A stretch of 64,000 bases of DNA from Planococcaceae bacterium Storch 2/2-2 (GCA_009740415.1 WOYE01000005.1:62001-126000); one strand, 5' to 3'. Positions 35,251 to 46,241 are shown, numbered from the stretch's first letter. Made by a program: numbers and translations. Notes: generated by a model from the letters alone, not told the origin.

Positions 35251-36112
35251 CAATCCCTCCTTCATTGGAACGCGTCATATGAACGTACGCTTCGTTTAAA
35301 GGAAGCGCTCGTACAGTAACGGAAGACGGCTTCTCATCCAATCGTTCCAGTTGTTGTCGTTCGATCGTTACGTGAACGAACGGTTGCGTATAATCGATCG
35401 AACGCTCCAACGGTTGGAGCCAATTCGCTACTCGGTCAGGTGCTCCGCTAATGACGACGTACTTTTCACGTAAGTCATCCGCTTCACCGACAAATTGGAT
35501 CTTTCGATCGTGTAAAAGAACGACGTGAGAAAGCAATGCATCGATCTCTTCCATATGGTGGCTCGATAACACGAAGAGTCGTGGATAATGGATCGATTCT
35601 TTCACGATGAAACGAATCATCTCTTCTCGCACCGTTGCATCCATCCCGTTCATCGGCTCATCGAGCAGCGTCACATCCGCTCGAATGCAAATGCCGCAAA
35701 GGAGACGATACGTCGCTTTCATCCCGGTCGATAAACGGTCCATCGTCCGATCAAGCGGCAACTTGAAATGAGTGGCCAGTTGATGAGCGAGTGCTTCATC
35801 CCATTTCGGATACGCTCGCTTCAGCAAATCGAATCCTTCACTGAGCGGTGTCGTCGGTAATAAATTGAACGTCTCATCGACTAATACGGTCCGAGTAGCG
35901 ACTCGCACACTCCCGAACGAGCGTTCTTGATCAACGAGCACATCACCGGAAGTCGGGCGCAAATGGCCCGCGATCATTTTTAATAACGTTGATTTCCCCG
36001 CCCCGTTTCGACCGATCAATCCGACGACCCCTTCACTCGGCAAGTCCAACGTAATTTGTTGAAAAACGTTTTGTTTTCCGTAACGTTTCGTCACTTCGCG
36101 TAGTTCAATCAT
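35216..36112 (-). CDS. ABC transporter ATP-binding protein (YtrB-like)
   Basis: A 298-residue ATPase of an ABC-2-type exporter. Walker A GRNGAGKSTLLK (about 40), signature LSTGMKATY, Walker B VTLLDEPMNGMD and switch-like SSHHMEEID are visible; the C-terminal 80 residues are an accessory domain. Its ATG overlaps the GntR gene by 8 bases with GAGGTG. The combination with YtrA suggests response to cell-wall-active agents, as in B. subtilis ytr; this is inference. Confidence 0.88.
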   Translation of the reverse strand: MIELREVTKRYGKQNVFQQITLDLPSEGVVGLIGRNGAGKSTLLKMIAGHLRPTSGDVLVDQERSFGSVRVATRTVLVDETFNLLPTTPLSEGFDLLKRAYPKWDEALAHQLATHFKLPLDRTMDRLSTGMKATYRLLCGICIRADVTLLDEPMNGMDATVREEMIRFIVKESIHYPRLFVLSSHHMEEIDALLSHVVLLHDRKIQFVGEADDLREKYVVISGAPDRVANWLQPLERSIDYTQPFVHVTIERQQLERLDEKPSSVTVRALPLNEAYVHMTRSNEGGIDDVYDRAIRNV

Positions 36113-36488
36113 CGCGCTCACCTCTTCCGTCAAACTGGCGTTCAAAACGTTCGATGACGTCTTCTTTCGACAGTTCGAGCAATTTTGCTTGTTCAACGAG
36201 TTGTTCTAGTAACGTATCGAGCATCGTTCCACTCCTTTCGCGCCTCAGCTCTTTTAATGCTCCTTGTTGGACGAACGTTCCGCGTCCTCGTTTGGAGTAA
36301 GCAATTCCGTTATCCATCAAGTAGGTCAGTGCTTTCCCCGCTGTCGCTGGGTTCACTTGAAAAAGTTCAGCGAGCTGATTTTGCGAATACAATTTATCTT
36401 CTTCTTGTAAACGACCGCTTAAAATTTCATCTTCTAACCATTGAGCCATTTGAATATAAATCGGCTCGGTCCGTGTCGGGTCGAGCAT
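36105..36488 (-). CDS. GntR family transcriptional regulator (YtrA subfamily)
   Basis: A 127-residue repressor: winged-helix DNA-binding domain (TEPIYIQMAQWLEDEILSGR, then LFQVNPATAGKALTYLMDNG and GRGTFVQQ), followed by a short helical dimerisation tail. The absence of a long ligand-binding domain is typical of YtrA. It is the first gene of the operon, starting at an ATG after TAGGAGG. A perfect palindrome just downstream of its predicted transcript start is a likely self-operator. Confidence 0.92.
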   Translation of the reverse strand: MLDPTRTEPIYIQMAQWLEDEILSGRLQEEDKLYSQNQLAELFQVNPATAGKALTYLMDNGIAYSKRGRGTFVQQGALKELRRERSGTMLDTLLEQLVEQAKLLELSKEDVIERFERQFDGRGERDD

Positions 36489-36513
36489 TCGCTCACCTCC
36501 TAGTACATGAGTA

Positions 36514-36529
36514 CATTAGTTGACTAATG
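36514..36529. promoter_or_regulatory. Putative YtrA-type operator
   Basis: CATTAG-TTGA-CTAATG, a perfect 6-base-arm palindrome extended to GT..AC, located just downstream of the minus promoter. Binding would act as a roadblock. Confidence 0.6.
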
Positions 36530-36541
36530 CACCTTACTTTT

Positions 36542-36570
36542 ACTATAACGTGCTCGTCTCTCCTATGCAA
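36542..36570 (-). promoter_or_regulatory. Promoter of the GntR-ABC operon
   Basis: Minus strand TTGCAT (36565-36570), 17-base spacer, TATAGT (36542-36547). It matches SigA consensus at 5 and 5 of 6 positions. Confidence 0.7.
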
Positions 36571-36583
36571 TCTTTTTCTTCGT

Positions 36584-36612
36584 TTGTACTCTAATTTTTA
36601 CTATGCGATAAT
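36584..36612 (+). promoter_or_regulatory. Promoter of the heterodimeric ABC exporter
   Basis: TTGTAC (36584-36589), 17-base spacer, GATAAT (36607-36612), 38 bases before the start codon. It is separate from, and divergent to, the GntR operon promoter. Confidence 0.65.
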
Positions 36613-36649
36613 AGTAAGAACGACTCTCAATTACGAAAGAAGGGATACG

Positions 36650-38368
36650 ATGCGTACCGTCTATCGATTCGCATGGCGCTATAAATGGCCTATGCTCATC
36701 GCTTTTTTACTCATGTTAATTGAACTTTCCGTCGAGCTCACTCAGCCGTTGATCATCGCTAAAATGATCGACGATGGCATTTTAATGAATGACGTTTCGA
36801 CGGTTTACACGTGGGGGCTCGTCTTACTCGGACTCGCGGCTCTCGCCTTTTTATCCGGTGTGACGAACTCATTTTTCGCTGCCCATGCGGCACAAAGCTT
36901 CGCCTTCGACGTCCGAAAAGCGACATTCGAGAAGCTTCAAGCGTTCACGCTAGCGACGTTTTTAACGTTTCCGTCATCGAGTCTCATCACACGTTTAACA
37001 GGTGACGTGAACATCGTCCAACAAGTGTTATTTATGAGTTTACGCATTATGTTCCGTGCGCCTCTTCTCGTCGTCGGTAGTTTGACGATGGCTTTTTTCG
37101 TCAACGTCAAACTCGCTGCTCTTCTTCTCGTAAGCGCACCGATCATCATCGTATTCGTACGATATATGGTCAAACGAGGGGGGAAATTGTTCGGTGGGGT
37201 GCAAAAACGGCTCGATCGGGTGAACCGTACGATCGAAGAAAACTTAAGCGCGACTCGTCTCGTTAAAGCGACCGGACGAGAAGCTTATGAGACCGACCGG
37301 TTTGAACAGACGAGTGGTCAATTGCGCGATCAAACGATTCGTGCGATGCGTACGATGGAATTAACGATGCCGGTCTTACTGTTCATTATGAACGCGAGCA
37401 TTATGGCTGTTCTTTGGTTCGGTGCGAAAGATATCGCCGCAAGCCGCGTGCAAGTCGGTGAAGTGATCGCCATCGTCAACTACGGCATGCGCATGACAGG
37501 CGCCTTCTCGATGTTCTCCTTTTTAATCGTCTTATTTTCTCGAGCACGAGCGTCCGCCGAACGGATTGAAGAAGTACTCATCATCGATGAAACAGAACGT
37601 ACCGCGACGACAAATGAGACAATGATGCAAGGCGATCTCGCCTTTTGCGATGTCAGCTTCCGCTATAACGAAGAAGCACCTCTTACGCTACAACACGTCA
37701 ACTTTGCAATCGGACGGGGTGAAACGCTCGCTATTATGGGGGCGACGGGCTCTGGAAAATCGACACTCGTTCAACTGCTCCCACGCCTCTTTGAGCCGAC
37801 AAGCGGGACGATTACGATCGACGGTCGACCGATTGACGAATGGTCTCTTCCTTCGTTACGAAAACAAATCGGCTATGTCCCACAGCGATCGCTTTTATTT
37901 AGTGGAACGATTGCTCACAATTTGCGATTCGGAGCGACCGACGCGACCGATGAAGAACTGATTGAGGCCGCAAAAATCGCTCAAATTCACGAAACGATTC
38001 TCTCTTTCCCAGACGGCTATGAAACGATCGTCGGGCAAAAAGGAGTCAACTTGTCAGGTGGACAAAAACAACGGTTGTCAATCGCTCGAGCGCTCATTCG
38101 CAAACCGCGTCTTCTCATATTAGACGACAGTACGAGTGCGTTAGACGTAGCGACAGAAGCAAAATTGCTTCACGCGTTAAAACCGTTTGAAGCGACGACT
38201 TTACTCATTACACAAAAAATAGCGACCGCTGAAAAAGCAGACGCCATTTTACTATTAGATGAAGGTCGTGTGGACGGATTTGGGACGAGCGATGAATTGC
38301 TCCAAACAAGCGAACTGTACCGACGAATCGTCGCGTCACAACAACAGGGAGGTGAGATGGATGAATGA
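36650..38368 (+). CDS. Heterodimeric ABC exporter, subunit 1 (degenerate Walker B)
   Basis: A 572-residue half-transporter: six transmembrane helices (about 1-310) and a nucleotide-binding domain. Walker A GATGSGKST, signature LSGGQKQRLS, Walker B LLILDDSTSALD. The residue after the Walker B aspartate is Asp rather than the catalytic Glu, marking a degenerate site. Paired with the next gene it resembles the YfiBC/BmrCD class of drug exporters. The start ATG at 36650 has GAAGGG; the frame upstream crosses the promoter. Confidence 0.92.
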   Translation: MRTVYRFAWRYKWPMLIAFLLMLIELSVELTQPLIIAKMIDDGILMNDVSTVYTWGLVLLGLAALAFLSGVTNSFFAAHAAQSFAFDVRKATFEKLQAFTLATFLTFPSSSLITRLTGDVNIVQQVLFMSLRIMFRAPLLVVGSLTMAFFVNVKLAALLLVSAPIIIVFVRYMVKRGGKLFGGVQKRLDRVNRTIEENLSATRLVKATGREAYETDRFEQTSGQLRDQTIRAMRTMELTMPVLLFIMNASIMAVLWFGAKDIAASRVQVGEVIAIVNYGMRMTGAFSMFSFLIVLFSRARASAERIEEVLIIDETERTATTNETMMQGDLAFCDVSFRYNEEAPLTLQHVNFAIGRGETLAIMGATGSGKSTLVQLLPRLFEPTSGTITIDGRPIDEWSLPSLRKQIGYVPQRSLLFSGTIAHNLRFGATDATDEELIEAAKIAQIHETILSFPDGYETIVGQKGVNLSGGQKQRLSIARALIRKPRLLILDDSTSALDVATEAKLLHALKPFEATTLLITQKIATAEKADAILLLDEGRVDGFGTSDELLQTSELYRRIVASQQQGGEMDE

Positions 38369-40190
38369 GTTAAAACGATCATTCGGCTACGAACGAATCG
38401 TGACGAAAGAACGGTTGCAACAAAAGAAGGAACGACCGAACAAACAACGAGCGTCCAATAGTAAACAAACATTGCTTCGCATTTGGCACGCGATCGACGA
38501 AAAACGAGGAGCACTCATCGCCGTTTTATTTCTCGTTCTCATCAGCTCCCTTCTCACGTTGGCAGGACCGTTTTTACTCGGTCGTGTCATCGACGAATAC
38601 ATCGTACCTGGTACGTGGGATGGTCTCAGTACGCAACTGCTATTGTTAATCGGCATTTACGCCGCGTTGTCCCTTTCAATGTATACGCAAAACGTTTGGA
38701 TGATCGACATCGCCCAACAGACGATTTACAAATTGCGGACGGATCTTTTCGCTCATTTGCAACGACTGCCCATTCCTTTTTTCGATAAAAAACAACATGG
38801 GGAATTAATGAGTCGTCTCACGAACGATATCGAAACGATTAGCCAAACGCTCAACTCATCATTTATCCAAGTATTTTCAAGCGTCATTACGTTGACCGGT
38901 ACGGTCGCTGTCATGCTCTATTTGAGCCCGCTTCTTACCGTCCTTACGATGACGATTATCCCGATGATGTTTTTAGCGATGCGATGGATTACACGACGGA
39001 CGAGCATTTTATTTAAAGAACAACAACGAACGCTCGGCGAACTGAACGGTTTCGTCCAAGAATCGATCAGCGGACAAGAAATGACGAAAACGTACGCACA
39101 AGAACGACGGATGATCGAACAGTTCGATGAGAAAAGTGCCGCTCTGCAAAAAACAGGATACTGGGCACTCGTTTACTCGGGCTTCATCCCGAAAACGATG
39201 AACTTTTTAAACAACTTTTCATTCGCGATCGTTGCAGGAGTCGGCGGATGGCTCGCGCTCTCCCCTGCAAGTGGAGTCACGGTAGGTGTCATCGTCGTAT
39301 TCGCTGAATACGCTCGTCAATTTACTCGCCCACTGAACGATTTAGCGAACCAATTCAACACCGTGCTTTCAGCGCTCGCTGGTGCGGAGCGGGTCTTTGA
39401 ACTAATGGATGAGCCACAAGAACGCGATGAAGGACTCGTCTTGCCACCGAATCATATTCGCGGCGACGTCCGTTTCGACCGAGTGACATTTAGTTACGGA
39501 AAAGAGACGATTTTAAATCGAGTCTCTTTCGAAGCGCGTGCAGGCGAAACACACGCATTCATCGGACCGACGGGTGCTGGAAAAACGACGATTATGCAAT
39601 TGATCGCTCAATTTTACGACCCGATCGAAGGAACGATCTACTTTGACGAACATCGAGCGACAGACCTTTCCCGCCGAAGCATTCGCGATCAGCTCGCTTT
39701 CGTTTTACAAGATGCTTTTTTATTCGAAACGACGATTCGTGAAAACATTCGTTACGGGCGGCTCGATGCGACAGATGAAGAAATCGTTCAAGCAGCGAAA
39801 CAAGCAAACGCTCATTCGTTCATCGAACGTTTACCTGAAGGATACGACACGGTCATCGCGGCAGATGGCGAGCAACTCGCTCAAGGAGAACGGCAATTGC
39901 TATCGATCGCTCGCGCTTTCGTAGCCGATCCAGCCATTTTACTACTCGATGAAGCGACGAGCAGCATCGATACGGTAACTGAAATGCACATTCAAGAAGC
40001 ACTTCTCACATTGATGAAAGACCGAACGAGCTTCGTCATCGCCCACCGCCTCAATACGATCGAACAAGCCGATGTCATTCACGTGCTACGAGACGGTGTC
40101 ATCGTAGAAAGCGGGTCGCCACATGACTTACTCGAACGGCGGGGCATGTACTACGATATGGTACAGACGAGCCGTTCAAACTCTTCATAA
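38361..40190 (+). CDS. Heterodimeric ABC exporter, subunit 2 (non-canonical signature)
   Basis: A 609-residue half-transporter with a long basic N-terminus, six helices (about 50-340) and a nucleotide-binding domain. Walker A GPTGAGKTT and Walker B AILLLDEATSSID with catalytic Glu are standard, but the signature is LAQGERQLL instead of LSGGQ. The degenerate ATP site is thus formed by subunit 1 Walker motifs with this signature. It overlaps subunit 1 by 8 bases (GGGAGGTGAGATGG) and ends at a terminator. Confidence 0.92.
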   Translation: MNELKRSFGYERIVTKERLQQKKERPNKQRASNSKQTLLRIWHAIDEKRGALIAVLFLVLISSLLTLAGPFLLGRVIDEYIVPGTWDGLSTQLLLLIGIYAALSLSMYTQNVWMIDIAQQTIYKLRTDLFAHLQRLPIPFFDKKQHGELMSRLTNDIETISQTLNSSFIQVFSSVITLTGTVAVMLYLSPLLTVLTMTIIPMMFLAMRWITRRTSILFKEQQRTLGELNGFVQESISGQEMTKTYAQERRMIEQFDEKSAALQKTGYWALVYSGFIPKTMNFLNNFSFAIVAGVGGWLALSPASGVTVGVIVVFAEYARQFTRPLNDLANQFNTVLSALAGAERVFELMDEPQERDEGLVLPPNHIRGDVRFDRVTFSYGKETILNRVSFEARAGETHAFIGPTGAGKTTIMQLIAQFYDPIEGTIYFDEHRATDLSRRSIRDQLAFVLQDAFLFETTIRENIRYGRLDATDEEIVQAAKQANAHSFIERLPEGYDTVIAADGEQLAQGERQLLSIARAFVADPAILLLDEATSSIDTVTEMHIQEALLTLMKDRTSFVIAHRLNTIEQADVIHVLRDGVIVESGSPHDLLERRGMYYDMVQTSRSNSS

Positions 40191-40195
40191 GCGTA

Positions 40196-40249
40196 CAAAA
40201 AACGTCCCACTGTCCATTTACATCGCGTAAATGACAGCGGGACGTTTTT
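40196..40249. terminator. Terminator after the ABC exporter
   Basis: AAAAACGTCCC, CTGTC/GACAG and ATTTAC/GTAAAT arms form one long hairpin with T5 on the plus side; A-rich on the other. Confidence 0.85.
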
Positions 40250-40282
40250 CCTTCTTCATTCCATCTAAAAAGTAAGAAATCG

Positions 40283-40783
40283 TTATCGTTTCTCTTCAAA
40301 CTCTACTTTCGAACCGTCCGCTAATTTGTAGCTCACTTCAATTTTCGTGAAGTCTTCTACGTTAAAGATTTTTTGGACTTGTTCAATCGCTTCTTCTTTC
40401 GTCGAGTTCGCATCTAATGTTAATTGGTCAACGTACGAACGTACCGTTTCATACGCAGCGTCCCCTTCGACTTTCGACTGGTTCAAATGATCTTTAAACT
40501 CGTTGTCGGAACGGTCCTTTTCATCGTACTCTAAATCGTACGCATCTTTTCCGTCAATATCAATTTCGATATCGACTTCCATGTACGGACCTGCTTCCAT
40601 CGCAACTTCACCGTCTGTCGTCGTTTCAGGTGTTGTCGGTTGCTCAGGAGCCGGCTGCTCTACAGCTGGTGTTCCGTCCGTTGCACTGTTTTCATTCGTC
40701 GGTTCATCTTTATCATTTCCACACGCGGCAAGTACGAGTGCACTCGATAAAAAGACCGCTCCTAATGCTTTTTTATGATTCAT
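40283..40783 (-). CDS. YusW-like lipoprotein
   Basis: A 166-residue secreted lipoprotein: signal MNHKKALGAVFLSSALVLAAC with lipobox LAAC (Cys21), a linker rich in Thr, Pro and Glu, then a domain matching YusW-like sequences (EVDIEIDIDGKDAYDLEYDE, ending IEVSYKLADGSKVEFEEK). Function unknown, anchored to the outer face of the membrane. The ATG at 40783 follows GAGAGGGAGA; the longer frame to 40927 runs into the upstream gene's end. Confidence 0.78.
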   Translation of the reverse strand: MNHKKALGAVFLSSALVLAACGNDKDEPTNENSATDGTPAVEQPAPEQPTTPETTTDGEVAMEAGPYMEVDIEIDIDGKDAYDLEYDEKDRSDNEFKDHLNQSKVEGDAAYETVRSYVDQLTLDANSTKEEAIEQVQKIFNVEDFTKIEVSYKLADGSKVEFEEKR

Positions 40784-40844
40784 ACAAATCTCCCTCTCTT
40801 GTACGTGGCATACTTTTCTATTCCCCGCTCGCTCGATCTGAAAC

Positions 40845-41864
40845 TTACCATTTCGCTTCGACCGATTCGACAGAGCCGAGCATTTGACGAATCCGGTACA
40901 CGGTTCCATCTTCCAATCGAACGACACCGTTGTAGTAGCCGTACAATCGGTTCATATGAATGCGGCCGAGGCGGACATTCATCCGCTTATAATTGTGATG
41001 GAACGGCGTGAACGATAAGTCAACCCGATTGGAAAATTTCGTCTCGATGCGCCAATCGTTGCGCATCCGCTTCGCATCGTATGTAAAGATGACATCTTCA
41101 TGAATTTTCGACAATTTTCCATTCAGAAAGATTCCATTTTCAGTGACACCTTTCCCATCGGTCCAACCGTTTCCTAAATTGAGACCGATTCGATCATCAC
41201 CGCTCCGTTGAGAAGCCGCCCCCCAATTCCATTTCGTATTCCGTGACCAAACGCCACGAGTCACTTCAGAAATCGCAAAGCTATAATACGGTTGAAGTTC
41301 ATAACGGCGACTGCCTAGTTGAATCGTACCTTTCGTAGGGAGTGTGAAATGTTTCGACGAAAATTGGAATGTCGAGCGATCGGTCGGAACGACGACATTC
41401 ATCGATTGTTGTCGTTCCGGATGCGCGATCGTCAAATTGACGTAAAGCGCTTCGCTATCGAAATGTGGCACTTGAATACGTAACTTCGTCTCTCGTTGCT
41501 CATAACGTACATCGATCGTCGCATGAGCGTGATGAAATGAGGCATGGTGATGAACGTGTTCGGACAACTTCACTTTTCTTCCGAAAGGAACGAAAACGTA
41601 CTCACTAATGTAACGTTGCGTTTCAAAATGGAAAAATGATAAGTGCGCGATCGCTGCATAATCAAAATGTGCAATTAACACAGTGAGCGCTACGTCTTCG
41701 CCGAACACGGTCCAACTGTTCCATCGTTTCTTCTTCATAAACTGTCGTCTTAAATTGCTTTGAACGAACGGATATTTCGAATAGCCGATCGCTTTCGGAT
41801 TAAGCAACCCTTTTTCATCACATAGTAATACGTGCTCTTTCAACTCTCTTTCGACATGTTGCAC
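40845..41864 (-). CDS. DUF2804 family protein
   Basis: A 339-residue beta-rich protein of the DUF2804 family, function unknown. Family features include PFVQSNLRRQFMKKKRWNSW, RGVWSRNTKWNWGAASQR and NLGNGWTDGKGVTENGIFL. It has a GTG start at 41864 after GGAGGGAGAACG. There is no terminator between glpK and this gene, so it may be co-transcribed with glpK. Confidence 0.85.
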   Translation of the reverse strand: MQHVERELKEHVLLCDEKGLLNPKAIGYSKYPFVQSNLRRQFMKKKRWNSWTVFGEDVALTVLIAHFDYAAIAHLSFFHFETQRYISEYVFVPFGRKVKLSEHVHHHASFHHAHATIDVRYEQRETKLRIQVPHFDSEALYVNLTIAHPERQQSMNVVVPTDRSTFQFSSKHFTLPTKGTIQLGSRRYELQPYYSFAISEVTRGVWSRNTKWNWGAASQRSGDDRIGLNLGNGWTDGKGVTENGIFLNGKLSKIHEDVIFTYDAKRMRNDWRIETKFSNRVDLSFTPFHHNYKRMNVRLGRIHMNRLYGYYNGVVRLEDGTVYRIRQMLGSVESVEAKW

Positions 41865-41916
41865 CGTTCTCCCTCCTCTCTCCCTAGTATACCAAACAAC
41901 GCCGTTACTCCTTCAC

Positions 41917-43473
<1,557 letters not shown>

Positions 43474-43483
43474 TCAAAAACAA

Positions 43484-44428
43484 CTAGACAACTTCATCAT
43501 CTTTCCACTCGACATTCGGCTCAACTTCTTCAGGGCTCACTTTGTTCCCGATCAGTGAGATGCCGATGACCCCGATTAACATCGTCAACGCACCACCAAT
43601 TTGCAACGTCCCGAGCGCTACTTTAAACCAGATGATTGAAATGACCATCGCGGTTAACGGTTCGAAACTCGATAAAATGCTCGTTTCTACTGGCGTAATG
43701 TACGACATACTGCCTAAAAATAAAATGAAAGCGAGTGTACCGATGACGATGACGACGAGTAAACCGGTAAGCATACGCCAATCACTCAAATATTGATAGC
43801 CTGTAACGACACGAATCGGATTTAAAATGAATAAAATCGCACCAGCGACGACCATTCCCCATCCGACGACGACGATGACGCCCCATTCTTGCATTAGACG
43901 TGCCGGATATAACGTATAGAAAGAGAAAGCGAGACCGACTGCAATTCCCCAAAATAGTGCCGTTCCACTCAATGTAAACCCTTCCAAAGAACCGTTCGTC
44001 AATAAGAAGAAAAGACCGATCAAAGTGACGAACATCCCGATGATCTGTCCGACCGGCGGACGTCTTTTTTGATAAATGGAGACGAATAAAATCACATAAA
44101 TCGGTGATAAAAACTGTGCGAGTGTCGCCCAAATCGCATCGCTCGCTTCAATCGCGGCTAAAAATGAATATTGCACGCCGAGCATGCCGAACATACCAAA
44201 TAAAATAACTTGGCGTAACCAAACTTTTTGTCTAACGGGACTTTTTACATCGACTCCTTTTTTATGAAGGACGTACAAAATGACAACTCCCGCTACGAGT
44301 AAACGATTCACGAGCATAAATTGAATCGACATCTCGCTATTTCCTAACATCCATTCCATAATCGGGCCTGTTGCTCCCCACATCATCGCTCCTAGAACGA
44401 TCATACTAATTCCTTTTAAACGTTCCAT
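43484..44428 (-). CDS. EamA family (DMT superfamily) transporter
   Basis: A 314-residue membrane protein with ten predicted helices in two EamA repeats. The first starts MIVLGAMMWGATGPIMEW and the second near FTLSGTALFWGIAVG, each ending in a conserved Pro/Glu region (SPIYVILF and SFEPLTAMVI). Substrate is unknown (amino acids, metabolites or drugs). A GGGGTG site precedes the ATG. Divergent from the EAL-domain gene. Confidence 0.85.
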   Translation of the reverse strand: MERLKGISMIVLGAMMWGATGPIMEWMLGNSEMSIQFMLVNRLLVAGVVILYVLHKKGVDVKSPVRQKVWLRQVILFGMFGMLGVQYSFLAAIEASDAIWATLAQFLSPIYVILFVSIYQKRRPPVGQIIGMFVTLIGLFFLLTNGSLEGFTLSGTALFWGIAVGLAFSFYTLYPARLMQEWGVIVVVGWGMVVAGAILFILNPIRVVTGYQYLSDWRMLTGLLVVIVIGTLAFILFLGSMSYITPVETSILSSFEPLTAMVISIIWFKVALGTLQIGGALTMLIGVIGISLIGNKVSPEEVEPNVEWKDDEVV

Positions 44429-44503
44429 CGAAGCACCCCTTTCGTCAATTTAAAGTTTCAAAAAAATTAATGCTTTTCTACTGTTTCTATCGCTTTTTTC
44501 TTC

Positions 44504-44542
44504 TATAATAGAAGAGGTACCTTCTTCTCACGACGAGAAGAA
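44504..44542 (+). promoter_or_regulatory. -10 element and 5' hairpin of the EAL gene
   Basis: TATAAT (44504-44509), then TTCTTCTC-ACGAC-GAGAAGAA (44522-44542), an 8-bp perfect hairpin in the leader just before the GGAAGGAG ribosome site. No good -35 was seen. Confidence 0.45.
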
Positions 44543-44562
44543 CAAATGGAAGGAGATATACA

Positions 44563-46206
44563 ATGATTTCAGTAAGCGATCCAACGTTACTTTCAACGTC
44601 ACTTATTCGCGGCCTCGAAGAGCACTTCATCGCTTTTCATACCGATGCGGAAGGCTTTATCACATATACAAACAACAACTTTTTAAAAGTGAGTGAATGG
44701 ACTCCAAAACGCGTGCTCGGTAAGTCGATTTGGCAAATGTTTTCACCTGAAGAAGACGACCAAAAAATCGCAGATGCCGTTTGGAATAAAGTGACTAAAC
44801 AACAAAACTTTTTCGGCGACGTAAAAATGATGACACGGGACGGTCATTCTTATTACGTAACATTACTCGCCATCCCTATTCTCCGTTCAGAAACGACGAA
44901 TGAGTCCGTTCTCTTTTTAGCACTCGACATTACATCGGACGTGCAATTGAGAAAACAATTACAACAAGTCGCTTATTTAGACTACGAAACAGGGTTAATG
45001 AGCCGCTATAAACTAGAAACGTACATGAACGAAGCGATAGCGAAAAAAGATCACTTTTCATGCGTCTATTTACGACTCGATTATCATTTACACGAGTCGA
45101 CTGAAGAAATGGCCGACTATGAAAAAGATATTATTCAAAAATTCGCTAACCGTTTAAACCGTTATTTCCAAGATAGTCCAATCGCTCGTGTAGGAAAAAA
45201 TGAATTTGTCGTTCTTACACCGTTTGCAGATTGGTTCATTCAAGGTTTTTTACAATTTTTAGAACAGCAACCGATCCACGTCGAGCAACTATCGTTCCAC
45301 TTAACAGTGAGTGGCGGAATCGCTCGCTTCCCAGAAGACCAGCAAACGTTTAAACAACTACTTGCTGCCGCTACAGAAGCGACGAACAACGTATTGCGCG
45401 TCGGCGGGAACCGAATCGTCTCCTTATCAGACGATGCTCATAAGCGGATCAATCGTAAAGCGATGATCGCTCAACGCCTTACAGAAGCGATTCGAAAAGA
45501 AGAGCTATACGTCATGTTCCAGCCACAGTACGATATTCAAACGGAATCGATTAATACGTACGAGGCGCTCGTTCGTTGGGACGATGCTGAACTCGGTTCG
45601 ATCACTCCGGATGAACTCATCCCGATTGCTGAAGAGACGGGCTTCATCGAGGAACTCGGAACGTTTGTCATTACGGAAGCGGCAAAGCTCGCCCGACGTT
45701 TCCAACTAGAAAATTTACCATACACGATTTCAATCAACTCATCGGTCCGTGAATTTTTACAAAGTGATATGGCTCAAAACGTCGTATCTATTTTGCAAAA
45801 AGAACATTGTCCTGCGAGCCGGATCGAAATAGAAATTACCGAAAACTTCGCTTTCCTTGCCGAAGAACAGTTATCGATTACGAAACAGCTACTCGATTTA
45901 CAACAAGCGGGTGTTACATTTACGCTCGATGATTTCGGTACAGGTTACGGTTCATTCCGTTACTTACAAACGTTACCGATTAAAAAAGTGAAAATCGACC
46001 AAACGTTTACCCAGTCACTTTTGACGCATCCGAAAACGCGTAAGCTCGTCGAAGGAATGATTCAACTTTGTCACTCGCTCGATCTTTACGTCATCGTAGA
46101 AGGTGTTGAAAACGAGCAACAAGCAGAATTGCTTCAGTCGCTCGGGGCCGATTCTATCCAAGGGTACTACGTAGGAACCCCGATCGTTAAAGAAGAAATG
46201 TTGTAA
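44563..46206 (+). CDS. PAS-GGDEF-EAL protein, probable cyclic-di-GMP phosphodiesterase
   Basis: A 547-residue cytoplasmic signalling protein. A PAS domain (about 20-135; AEGFITYTNNNFLKVSEWTP) is followed by a degenerate GGDEF domain (about 135-290; signature RVGKNEF instead of GGDEF) and an EAL domain (about 305-545). Catalytic residues are present: YEALVRW, SINSS, EIEITE, DDFGTGYGS, KVKID and EGVE. I infer an active phosphodiesterase and an inactive or GTP-sensing cyclase domain. Start ATG after GGAAGGAGATATACA. Confidence 0.92.
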   Translation: MISVSDPTLLSTSLIRGLEEHFIAFHTDAEGFITYTNNNFLKVSEWTPKRVLGKSIWQMFSPEEDDQKIADAVWNKVTKQQNFFGDVKMMTRDGHSYYVTLLAIPILRSETTNESVLFLALDITSDVQLRKQLQQVAYLDYETGLMSRYKLETYMNEAIAKKDHFSCVYLRLDYHLHESTEEMADYEKDIIQKFANRLNRYFQDSPIARVGKNEFVVLTPFADWFIQGFLQFLEQQPIHVEQLSFHLTVSGGIARFPEDQQTFKQLLAAATEATNNVLRVGGNRIVSLSDDAHKRINRKAMIAQRLTEAIRKEELYVMFQPQYDIQTESINTYEALVRWDDAELGSITPDELIPIAEETGFIEELGTFVITEAAKLARRFQLENLPYTISINSSVREFLQSDMAQNVVSILQKEHCPASRIEIEITENFAFLAEEQLSITKQLLDLQQAGVTFTLDDFGTGYGSFRYLQTLPIKKVKIDQTFTQSLLTHPKTRKLVEGMIQLCHSLDLYVIVEGVENEQQAELLQSLGADSIQGYYVGTPIVKEEML

Positions 46207-46209
46207 ACG

Positions 46210-46241
46210 AATGCTACTCGGTTGCCCGAGTAGCATTTTTT
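46210..46241. terminator. Bidirectional terminator
   Basis: AATGCTACTCGG and CGAGTAGCATT arms around TTGC, T6 on the plus side. Serves the EAL gene and the converging ThrE pair. Confidence 0.88.
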
